Below the pieces are notes generated by a model, which saw only the letters and a program-made list of their open reading frames with translations, ran no database searches and was not told the origin of the DNA. Below are positions 1 through 6,010 of a stretch of 6,592 nt of DNA, in pieces. Source of the stretch: Gammaproteobacteria bacterium (lineage in GTDB: Bacteria; Pseudomonadota; Gammaproteobacteria; Chromatiales; Chromatiaceae). The stretch covers positions 1 to 6,592 of the forward strand of contig JAGVUH010000096.1 of assembly GCA_019136395.1 (NCBI GenBank), given 5' to 3'. The position numbers and the translations under genes were made by a program. Every line of letters starts with the position of its first letter. The first letter of the stretch is position 1.

Positions 1-490
1 GGGGCACCGCGGGGCGGCTGGTGAACCACTCGGCGTCGGCCCAGCTCTGGATGACCTCCTGGGCCTTGGCGTTGCCGGCCTTGGCCTTCTCGGCGACGTC
101 ATTGAAGAAGTCGAACATCAGCAGGGTCTTCTTCAGGCCCGCGGCGGCGACCCCGGCGACCTCCGGGTCGTCCAGCAGTTCGATCAGGGGATGGACGTTG
201 TAGCCACCCACCATGGTGCCCAACAGCTCGGTGGCCTTGGCGCGGTTGATCAGCCCAACCTGGATATCGCCGTGGGCAACGGCGGCGAGGAAGCTGGCCT
301 TGACCTGGGCCGCGTCATCCACCCCCGGCGGCACCCGGTGGGTCAGCAGGTCCAGGAGGAAGGCCTCCTCGCCGGCCGGGGGGGTCTTGATCAGTTCGAT
401 CAGCGCGGCGGTCTGCTGGGCGGTGAGGGGCAGGGGCGGGATACCGAGGGCGGCGCGCTCGGCGACGTGTTCGCGGTAGGCTTGGAGCAT
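1..490 (-). CDS. acnB: Aconitate hydratase B, N-terminal part (runs off the left edge)
   Basis: AcnB interconverts citrate and isocitrate in the cytoplasmic TCA/glyoxylate cycles using a [4Fe-4S] cluster. About 163 codons are visible. The reading begins MLQAYREHVAERAALGIPPL, continues through PPAGEEAFLLDLLTHRVPPGVD, ELLGTMVGGYNVHPLIELLDD and LLMFDFFNDVAEKAKAGNAKA, and ends with SWADAEWFTSRPAVP. These blocks match the start of E. coli AcnB closely by memory. This part is the HEAT-like N-terminal domain that AcnB has and AcnA lacks; the cluster cysteines and most catalytic residues lie outside the window. I chose the start at 490 because it aligns with the E. coli N terminus. In-frame ATGs at 502 and 529 would add 4 or 13 residues, and none of the three has a convincing Shine-Dalgarno site. 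The gene is divergent from glnE. Identity is very secure; the exact start is not. Confidence 0.94.
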   Translation of the reverse strand, partial: MLQAYREHVAERAALGIPPLPLTAQQTAALIELIKTPPAGEEAFLLDLLTHRVPPGVDDAAQVKASFLAAVAHGDIQVGLINRAKATELLGTMVGGYNVHPLIELLDDPEVAGVAAAGLKKTLLMFDFFNDVAEKAKAGNAKAQEVIQSWADAEWFTSRPAVP

Positions 491-542
491 GGGGGAGTCC
501 ATCTTCTTGGTGGTGGGGGAAGCGAGCATTTTAGCCAATATT

Positions 543-562
543 GCACTGCCGCATACCAGTGC
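543..562. repeat. Inverted repeat just upstream of acnB
   Basis: GCACTG (543-548) and CAGTGC (557-562) form perfect 6-bp arms around 8 bases. The site lies 14 to 53 bases upstream of the candidate acnB starts, so it could be an operator or a hairpin in the acnB leader. The arms are short and chance occurrence is quite possible. Confidence 0.35.
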
Positions 563-604
563 GAGACCTGGCGGTTGACGCCGGGTCCGCTGTCGGGGCT
601 GTCA

Positions 605-621
605 GGGCATGAAACATGCCC
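605..621. repeat. GGGCATG-AAA-CATGCCC palindrome
   Basis: Perfect 7-bp arms (605-611 and 615-621) flank an AAA centre. No T tract follows on either strand, so it is not an intrinsic terminator. It sits near the middle of the acnB-glnE divergent region and could be a dimeric regulator site, a small hairpin or a dispersed repeat. The structure is directly visible; any function is inference. Confidence 0.45.
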
Positions 622-650
622 CGATGGGCGATCGTCGGTTTGTCATTTTG

Positions 651-779
651 CTCACCCCTCTCCCCAGCCCTCCCCCACAAGGGGGGAGGGAGTTGGGTAA
701 AACATCCAGGCTGGCACCCGCCCCGGGTGAGGGGTAGAGGGCATTCATTCAGGTATAAAATGCCGCCGGACCCTCACCC
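651..779. repeat. C-rich/G-rich inverted-repeat block upstream of glnE
   Basis: The block contains a 9-bp perfect hairpin, CCCTCCCCC (668-676) with GGGGGAGGG (682-690) around a 5-base loop. A second 9-bp inverted pair is GGGTGAGGG (725-733) with CCCTCACCC (771-779), 37 bases apart. CTCACCC at 651-657 could also pair with GGGTGAG at 725-731, so the two pairings exclude each other. The style (C-rich CTCACCCCTCTCCCC run followed by its G-rich counterpart) resembles dispersed intergenic repeats seen in many GC-rich bacterial genomes. One window cannot show whether it is multicopy. The hairpin has no T tract and is not a typical terminator. Confidence 0.6.
754..761 (+). promoter_or_regulatory. Possible -10 box of the glnE promoter
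   Basis: TATAAAAT is the most AT-rich octamer in a strongly GC-rich upstream region and closely resembles a sigma-70 -10 element. It would place transcription start around 767, leaving a leader of roughly 35 bases before the glnE ATG at 804. No good -35 hexamer lies 16-18 bases upstream; that stretch is GGGGTAGAGGG-like. The call rests on the -10 only. The box lies in the spacer between the 725-733 and 771-779 inverted arms. Confidence 0.33.
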
Positions 780-803
780 ACCCCAACCTTCGGCAGGCAG
801 ATC

Positions 804-3716
804 ATGACGGCGGCAGCGGAATTGACGGCAAGCGCGGAACGGCTCTGGGGACACTGGTTGGAGTGGGCGGCGGGGCAGGGGATCGCGGTGCCCGCCGATC
901 CGGCCTTTGCCGCGACGCGGGCGAAGGTCTGGGAGGCCAGCGACTTCGTGGCCACCACCGTGGCCCGCCATCCGGCGACCCTTGCCGACCTCTTGGTCAG
1001 TGGCGACCTGGAGCGCCCTGCGGTCGCGGGTCAGCTTGACGAGGCCCTGGCGATCGCCCTGGAGGGCCTGTCCCCGGAACGGGCCGACGACGCGGAGCTC
1101 AAGCGGCGCCTGCGGCTCTTCCGTCGTCGCGAGATGCTGCGCATCATCTGGCGCGACCTGGGCGGCATCGCCTCCCTGGACGAGACCCTCGCCGACCTGT
1201 CCGAGCTGGCGGAGGTCTGCATCCGCCAGGCCCTGGACTGGACCCAGGCCTGGTGTCGCGCCGAGCTGGGCATCCCCCGGGCGGCACCGGGTTCCGGGCA
1301 GGGCCCCGGGGCGGGGAATGATGCGGACGGGCACCAGGGCGCCCCTCAGTCCCTGCTGGTCATCGGCATGGGCAAGCTCGGGGCGCGGGAGCTGAATCTC
1401 TCCTCGGACATCGACCTCATCTTCGTCTACCCCGCCAATGGCCAGGTGGACGGCCCCCGGCCCCTGGCCAACGAGCAGTTCTTCATCCGCCTCGCCCAGC
1501 GCCTGGTGCGGGCCCTGGACGAGACCACGGTCGACGGCTTCGTCTTTCGAGTCGATACCCGGTTGCGGCCCTTCGGCGACGCCGGTCCCCTGGCCATGAG
1601 CTTCACCGCCATGGAGTACTACTACCAGGACCAGGCCCGTGAGTGGGAGCGCTACGCCATGATTAAGGCCCGGGTGGTGGCGGGGCCCCGGGCGGAGGCC
1701 GAGCAGCTCATGACCCTGCTGCGGCCCTTCGTTTACCGCCGCTACCTGGACTTCGGCGCCATCGAGTCCATCCGCGACATGAAGGCCATGATCGCCAAGG
1801 AGCTTCTGCGCAAGGGCATGGCGGACAACATCAAGCTGGGGCCCGGGGGCATCCGCGAGATCGAGTTCATCGGCCAGGCCTTCCAACTGGTGCGGGGTGG
1901 CCGCGACCCCCAACTCCAGATCCGCCCCATCCGCCAGGTCCTGGCGCGCCTGGGCGAGCGCATGCTGCTGCCGGACTTCGCCGTGCGCCAGCTCGACGCC
2001 GCCTACGTCTTCCTGCGCCGGGTGGAGAATCGCCTCCAGGCCTGGAAGGATCAGCAGACCCACCTGCTACCCGCCGATGACCTCGGCCGGCTGCGCCTGG
2101 CCCGGGCCATGGGCTATGCGGACTGGACCAGCTTCCACACCAGCCTGGAGGAGCACCGCCGCCGGGTCCAGGGCCAGTTCGACGGGGTCTTCGCCGCCGG
2201 CCAGTCCGCTCCCGCCACTCAGGAGCCCGCCTATGTCACCCTCTGGCGCGGTGGGCTGGACCAGGGTCAAGCGGAGGAGTTGCTGGCCCAGGCCGGCTTC
2301 GCCGATCCCCAGCAGGCCTGGGCGCGGCTGGAGGCCTTTCGCGCCACGGCCAACCGCAAGGAACTCGGCAGCCGGGGCCGCGAGCGCCTCGACCAGCTCA
2401 TGCCCCTGAGCCTGCCGATGATTGCCAGCTCCGTGGCCCCGGACCTGGCCCTGGAGCGGGTTTTGCGGGTGCTGGAGGCCGTGGCCCGGCGCACCGCCTA
2501 CCTGGCCATGCTGGTGGAGCGGCCCATCATCCTCTCCCAACTGGTCCGCCTGGCCGGCATGAGCCCCTGGATCGGCCAGCAGATCGTCCGCCAGCCCCTG
2601 CTCCTGGACGAGCTGATCGATACCCGTCGCCTCTATTCCCCCCTGCGGCGGGCGGAACTGGAGGCCGAGCTGGACGGGCTCCTCGGCTCCCTGGACCCGG
2701 ACGACCTGGAGCAGCAGATGGAACGGCTGCGCCAGTTCGCCCAGGGCAACCGGCTGCGGGTGGCCGCCGCCGACCTTACCGGCGTCATCCCCCTGATGGT
2801 GGTCAGCGACTACCTCACCGATATCGCCGAGGCCAGCCTGGACCGGGTGGTCGCCCTGACCTATCGCCACCTGGCGGAGCGCCATGGGGAGCCCGCCGGG
2901 GTCGGGGAGGGTGGCACCGGGTTCCTGGTCGTCGGCTACGGCAAGCTGGGGGGGATCGAGCTAGGCTATGGCTCCGATCTCGACCTGGTCTTCCTCCACG
3001 GCGGCGACGACCCCAACGCCATGACCCCGGGGCCCAAGCCCATCGCCAACGACCAGTTCTATACCCGCATGGGCCAGCGGGCCATCCACATGATGACCAC
3101 CCACACCGCCTCCGGCCAGCTCTACGAGGTGGACATGCGCCTGCGCCCGGACGGCAACAAGGGCCTGCTGGTGCGCTCCCTGCGCTCCTTCGCCGACTAC
3201 CAGGCCAGCCAGGCCTGGACCTGGGAGCACCAGGCCCTGGTGCGCGCACGGCCTCTGGCTGGCGATCGCGGCCTGTTCGCGCGCTTCGCCGAGATCCGCC
3301 GGAACATCCTCTGCCGGGAGCGCGACCCGGAGCAATTGCGCGCCGAGGTGCGGGAGATGCGCGCCAAGATGCGCGAGAGCCTGGACCAGAGCGGGCGGGG
3401 TCGCTTCGACCTCAAGCAGGGCCGGGGCGGTATTGCCGACATCGAGTTTATGGTTCAATACCTGATCTTGCGCTGGGCCCACCCGTACCCGGAACTGGCC
3501 GTCTGGTCCGACAATATCCGCCTCCTGGAGAGCCTGGGGCGGCTGGGCCTGCTTCCGGGTACCGCGGCGGCGGACCTCACCGAGGCCTACAAGGCCTTGC
3601 GTGCCGCCTACCACCGCAGCGCCCTCCAGGACGAGCCCACCCGCGTCCCGGATGGGGTGCTGGTCGACCATCGCGAGCGGGTGGCGGGCCTGTGGCGAGA
3701 ATTGATGGCGGCTTGA
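804..3716 (+). CDS. glnE: Bifunctional glutamine synthetase adenylyltransferase/deadenylylase
   Basis: GlnE attaches AMP to, and removes it from, a tyrosine of glutamine synthetase, turning nitrogen assimilation down or up under control of PII and glutamine. The 970-residue product is close to the E. coli length (about 946) and complete. Two nucleotidyltransferase domains are visible. The N-terminal deadenylylase half has GMGKLGARELNLSSDIDLIF (188-207, metal-binding D202 and D204) and KLGPGGIREIEF (344-355). The C-terminal adenylylase half has GYGKLGG then GSDLDLVF (711-730, D725 and D727) and KQGRGGIADIEF (871-882). Residues about 159-182 form a Gly/Pro-rich stretch that looks like a loop insertion just before the first motif. 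The start at 804 has a weak GGCAGG ribosome site at 792-797. ilvE follows 91 bases downstream on the same strand, an arrangement also known from Pseudomonas, where the two genes are neighbours. Confidence 0.98.
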   Translation: MTAAAELTASAERLWGHWLEWAAGQGIAVPADPAFAATRAKVWEASDFVATTVARHPATLADLLVSGDLERPAVAGQLDEALAIALEGLSPERADDAELKRRLRLFRRREMLRIIWRDLGGIASLDETLADLSELAEVCIRQALDWTQAWCRAELGIPRAAPGSGQGPGAGNDADGHQGAPQSLLVIGMGKLGARELNLSSDIDLIFVYPANGQVDGPRPLANEQFFIRLAQRLVRALDETTVDGFVFRVDTRLRPFGDAGPLAMSFTAMEYYYQDQAREWERYAMIKARVVAGPRAEAEQLMTLLRPFVYRRYLDFGAIESIRDMKAMIAKELLRKGMADNIKLGPGGIREIEFIGQAFQLVRGGRDPQLQIRPIRQVLARLGERMLLPDFAVRQLDAAYVFLRRVENRLQAWKDQQTHLLPADDLGRLRLARAMGYADWTSFHTSLEEHRRRVQGQFDGVFAAGQSAPATQEPAYVTLWRGGLDQGQAEELLAQAGFADPQQAWARLEAFRATANRKELGSRGRERLDQLMPLSLPMIASSVAPDLALERVLRVLEAVARRTAYLAMLVERPIILSQLVRLAGMSPWIGQQIVRQPLLLDELIDTRRLYSPLRRAELEAELDGLLGSLDPDDLEQQMERLRQFAQGNRLRVAAADLTGVIPLMVVSDYLTDIAEASLDRVVALTYRHLAERHGEPAGVGEGGTGFLVVGYGKLGGIELGYGSDLDLVFLHGGDDPNAMTPGPKPIANDQFYTRMGQRAIHMMTTHTASGQLYEVDMRLRPDGNKGLLVRSLRSFADYQASQAWTWEHQALVRARPLAGDRGLFARFAEIRRNILCRERDPEQLRAEVREMRAKMRESLDQSGRGRFDLKQGRGGIADIEFMVQYLILRWAHPYPELAVWSDNIRLLESLGRLGLLPGTAAADLTEAYKALRAAYHRSALQDEPTRVPDGVLVDHRERVAGLWRELMAA

Positions 3717-3755
3717 GCCGGATCGGCGGCCTGTCGAGTCCTCAGCTTTGAAAGG

Positions 3756-3784
3756 GGCCAACCAGGCACCTCCTGGCCTTGGCC
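3756..3784 (+). other. Stem-loop between glnE and ilvE
   Basis: GGCCAACCAGG (3756-3766) pairs with CCTGG (3772-3776) and TTGGCC (3779-3784), giving 11 base pairs with a 2-base bulge and a 5-base loop. It is followed by GAGCGTGAAG with no T tract, so it is not a standard intrinsic terminator. It could slow polymerase, protect the glnE mRNA 3' end or mark a processing site. It ends 16 bases before the ilvE ribosome site. Confidence 0.5.
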
Positions 3785-3807
3785 GAGCGTGAAGAACCCC
3801 GGAGACG

Positions 3808-4702
3808 ATGATGAAAACGATGGCGGACCGTGATGGTCTCATCTGGCTGGACGGAGAGATGGTGCCTTGGCGCGAGGCCAAGACCCATGTGCTGACCCAT
3901 ACCCTCCACTATGGCATGGGCGTCTTTGAAGGGGTCCGGGCCTACGCCACCGACCCGTCTGTTCAATTCCGCCAAGATCCTGGGCATGCCCATGCCCTAC
4001 GACCGCGAGACCCTCAACGCCGCCCAGCGCGCCGCCGTGAGGGAGAACGGCCTGGCCTCCGCCTATATCCGCCCCATGTGTTTCTATGGCTCCGAAGGCA
4101 TGGGCCTGCGGGCCGACAACCTGCTGGTCCACTGCATGGTCGCGGCCTGGGAGTGGGGCGCCTATCTGGGCGAGGACAACATGCGCCATGGCATCCGCAT
4201 CCGCGTCTCCGTCTCCTCCTTCACCCGCCACCACGTCAATATCACCATGTGCCGGGCCAAGGCCAACGGCAATTACATGAATTCCATGATGGCCCTCCAG
4301 GAGGCCCTGCGCGATGGCTACGACGAGGCCCTGCTGCTGGATGCCTCCGGTTACGTCATGGAGGGCAGCGGCGAGAACATCTTCCTGGTGCGCGACGGCA
4401 TCCTCTACACCCCGGACCTGACCTCGGCCCTGGATGGGGTCACCCGCCGCACCGTCATCGCCCTGGCCGACGAGCTGGGCATCCAGGTGATCGAGAAGCG
4501 CATCACCCGCGATGAGGTCTATATCGCCGACGAGGCCTTCTTCACCGGCACCGCCGCCGAGGTCACCCCCATCCGCGAGGTCGATGGCCGCACCATCGGC
4601 AGCGGCACCCGCGGGCCGATCACCGAACGCCTGCAGAAACTCTATTTCGATCAGGTCCACGGCCGGCGCGACGAGCACCCCGAGTGGCTCACCCTGGTCT
4701 GA
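3808..4702 (+). pseudogene. ilvE: Branched-chain amino acid aminotransferase, disrupted by deletion and frameshift
   Basis: An intact IlvE transfers the amino group of glutamate to branched-chain 2-oxo acids, the last step of Val, Leu and Ile synthesis, using PLP (fold type IV). The first frame reads [33 protein letters not shown] then VRAYATD and loses homology at 3955. Homology resumes one frame over at 3956 with [18 protein letters not shown] and runs to the TGA at 4700-4702. It covers the PLP lysine in [11 protein letters not shown] (codon 4259-4261), [10 protein letters not shown] and FFTGTAAEVTPIREVDGR. Compared with E. coli IlvE, about 13 residues between the Tyr-Asp-Ser-His segment and the RL-SAK segment are absent, a net loss near 38 bases. 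Left as is, translation from 3808 gives an aberrant protein ending at 4515. GGAG at 3801-3804 suits the ATG at 3811 better than 3808. It may be a true pseudogene or a sequencing/assembly error; the rest is well conserved, which favours recent damage or error. Confidence 0.9.
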
Positions 4703-4737
4703 CCGCCCCTCATTCCCCCGCCGAGGAGATATCGCCC

Positions 4738-4929
4738 ATGGCCACCGCCACCGCCTCGCCCAGCAAGACCCCGGAGGTCATCCTCGTCTCACGCCGGGAC
4801 CTGCCCCTGGCCTGCCCCCCCCAGGGGGATAAGTTCTGGAGCCAGCACCCGCGGGTCTTCCTGCCTATCGAGAAGACCGGGGAGGCGACCTGCCCCTATT
4901 GCGGCGCCCATTACCGCCTTCAGGACTGA
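4738..4929 (+). CDS. Small CHCC-type zinc-finger domain protein
   Basis: The 63-residue product has the zf-CHCC pattern: C26, H37 and the pair C52-P-Y-C55, within LACPPQGDKFWSQHPRVFLP and then TGEATCPYCGAHYRL. This family includes small bacterial proteins and the C-terminal zinc site of the mitochondrial complex I subunit NDUFS6. The bacterial members have no well-established role that I can name. The protein is presumably cytoplasmic and binds one zinc ion. I chose the ATG at 4738 because GAGGAG at 4723-4728 sits 9 bases upstream. An in-frame ATG at 4684 lies inside ilvE and has no such site. The gene starts 35 bases after the ilvE stop, on the same strand, so it is probably co-transcribed with it. 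It is the last gene of the group before the convergent hydrolase gene. Confidence 0.9.
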   Translation: MATATASPSKTPEVILVSRRDLPLACPPQGDKFWSQHPRVFLPIEKTGEATCPYCGAHYRLQD

Positions 4930-4939
4930 GGCGGTCCTG
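4921..4939. terminator. Weak stem-loop between convergent genes
   Basis: CAGGAC (4921-4926) and GTCCTG (4934-4939) form a 6-bp stem around a 7-base loop that contains the zinc-finger gene stop codon. It lies between two convergent stop codons, where a bidirectional terminator would be expected. Neither side has a T tract, so termination by it alone is doubtful. Confidence 0.3.
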
Positions 4940-4943
4940 AGGG

Positions 4944-5912
4944 CTAGGGGTTGGCTTGCGCCGCCTTTTGGCGACGGGTGAGCCAGACCTCCAGACCCTG
5001 GGCGTTGAGGTCGGTGTCCAGCGCCAGGAGTTCCCGGACCCGGCTCTCCGGCAAGTCACAGCCGTGGTCCCCGACGCGCCGCACCAGATGATCGCCAACG
5101 GCGGTCCGTAGCCGGTCCAGGCGCCCCTCCTTCGGCCCGGCCTCCTCCGCCAGGGCCAGGGCCGCCAGGTCGCGGACGCTCTGCCGCAGATCCTCGGCCA
5201 GGGCGGCGGGGTTTTCCAGACAGCCGTAGTGGGTCAGGTACATGCGTTGCGGCTGGTAGCTCATGAGGCGGTCGATGCTGGCCAGCCAGGCCTCGGGGTC
5301 GAAGGCCACCGGGGTGGTGGGGGCAAAGAGCATGTCACCACGCTCGTTGTTGAATTCCTTATAGGCGATGCCGAAGGTGTCGCCGGTGAAAAAGCCCTGG
5401 GTGCGCGCATCCCAGATGCAGCCATGGTGGTTGGCGTGACCGGGGGTGTCGAGAAAGACCAGCTTGCGGCCGGCCAGGTCGATCTCCATGCCATCCTCCG
5501 CCAGGATGACGCGGGAGGCGGGAACCGGTAGCAGGTGTTTGTAATCCTTGGCGAAGCCCTCCGCGCCGTAGACGGCGGAGGCCCCGGCCGCCAACCGGGA
5601 GGGATCGATCATGTGGGGCGCCCCCTTGGGGTGGACCACTAGTCGGGCCCCGGGACAGGCGGCCATCAGGTCCCCCGAGCCCCCGGCATGGTCCAGGTGG
5701 ACATGGGTGGGAATGATCCAGTCCACATGCGCGGGCGTCAGACCCAGGTCGGCGATGAACTGGAGCAGGTGCGGCGTGGTATGGGCCGTACCGGTGTCCA
5801 CGAGGGCCAGCCGGTCGGCTTCGCGCACCAGATAACAGGCGGCAAGGCCGTGACGGTAGAGGCCCGTCTCGATGGCGTAGATGTTTTCGGCGACGATCAT
5901 GGGCTGGATCAT
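4944..5912 (-). CDS. Metallo-beta-lactamase-fold hydrolase
   Basis: The 322-residue product carries a complete binuclear metal site of the glyoxalase II-like MBL superfamily: THVHLDHAGG (H70, H72, D74, H75), DTPGHANHHG (H159), FTGDTFG (D178) and YLTHYG (H228). The N terminus has the usual strands ending in LALVDTGT (D39), and residues after about 230 form a charged, helix-rich C-terminal extension. No signal peptide or membrane segment is visible, so it is probably cytoplasmic. The substrate cannot be read from the sequence; thioester, lactone and similar hydrolyses are typical of the superfamily. The start at 5912 is well supported by AAGGAGG (plus-strand 5919-5925) with a 6-base spacer. Upstream in the same direction is the putative sulfur globule gene, whose terminator ends about 25 bases before this start, leaving almost no room for a separate promoter. 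The stop is 14 bases from the convergent zinc-finger gene. Confidence 0.93.
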   Translation of the reverse strand: MIQPMIVAENIYAIETGLYRHGLAACYLVREADRLALVDTGTAHTTPHLLQFIADLGLTPAHVDWIIPTHVHLDHAGGSGDLMAACPGARLVVHPKGAPHMIDPSRLAAGASAVYGAEGFAKDYKHLLPVPASRVILAEDGMEIDLAGRKLVFLDTPGHANHHGCIWDARTQGFFTGDTFGIAYKEFNNERGDMLFAPTTPVAFDPEAWLASIDRLMSYQPQRMYLTHYGCLENPAALAEDLRQSVRDLAALALAEEAGPKEGRLDRLRTAVGDHLVRRVGDHGCDLPESRVRELLALDTDLNAQGLEVWLTRRQKAAQANP

Positions 5913-5918
5913 GGGTAT

Positions 5919-5925
5919 CCTCCTT
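5919..5925 (-). promoter_or_regulatory. Strong ribosome binding site of the hydrolase gene
   Basis: Read on the minus strand this is AAGGAGG, a near-perfect Shine-Dalgarno sequence six bases before the ATG at 5912. It decides the start in favour of 5912 over the in-frame ATG at 5900. Confidence 0.85.
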
Positions 5926-5937
5926 AATTTCGGGACG

Positions 5938-5971
5938 AAAAAAAACCGGCCACGCCAGTGTGGCCGGTTTT
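5938..5971 (-). terminator. Intrinsic terminator of the putative sulfur globule protein gene
   Basis: ACCGGCCAC (5945-5953) and GTGGCCGGT (5960-5968) form a perfect 9-bp stem with a 6-base loop, extendable by three A-T pairs to 5942-5971. Read on the minus strand the stem is followed by eight T residues (plus-strand A run 5938-5945). It lies 39 bases after the globule gene stop and shortly before the hydrolase gene. On the plus strand only a short T4 run follows, and no plus-strand gene precedes it, so the minus orientation is the natural one. Confidence 0.82.
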
Positions 5972-6010
5972 GGCCCCGGTCGTAAAGGACCGGGACCTCT
6001 CAGGCCGAGC

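Larger units (their letters stand above)
491..803. other. Divergent non-coding region between acnB and glnE
   Basis: This stretch of about 310 bases separates two divergently transcribed genes and should hold both promoters. It contains an inverted repeat close to the acnB start (543-562), a 7-bp-arm palindrome (605-621), a C-rich/G-rich inverted-repeat block (651-779) and an AT-rich TATAAAAT box (754-761) upstream of glnE. Reading frames that cross it have low-complexity translations and no recognisable domain, so I see no gene in it. Both acnB and glnE need their own control here, but no known operator could be identified by eye. Confidence 0.7.

Noticed and set aside
668..690. Intrinsic terminator at the CCCTCCCCC/GGGGGAGGG hairpin.
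   Set aside because: Neither strand has a T tract after the stem, and no gene ends there.
191..700. A 169-codon plus-strand open frame at the left end.
   Set aside because: Most of it is antisense to the acnB coding sequence and the rest crosses the repeat block; its translation is low complexity.
774..3881. Long minus-strand open frames opposite glnE (for example 774-2063, 2067-2885, 2961-3881).
   Set aside because: They are antisense to a clear full-length GlnE, have low-complexity Gly/His/Leu/Gln-rich translations without domains, and are expected in GC-rich DNA.
3940..3970. Programmed ribosomal frameshifting in ilvE.
   Set aside because: There is no slippery heptamer at the junction, and a frameshift would not restore the roughly 13 missing residues.
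3839..4678. A 279-codon minus-strand open frame opposite ilvE.
   Set aside because: The opposite strand encodes conserved IlvE motifs; this frame is Gly/Ala/Asp/His-rich and shows no recognisable domain.
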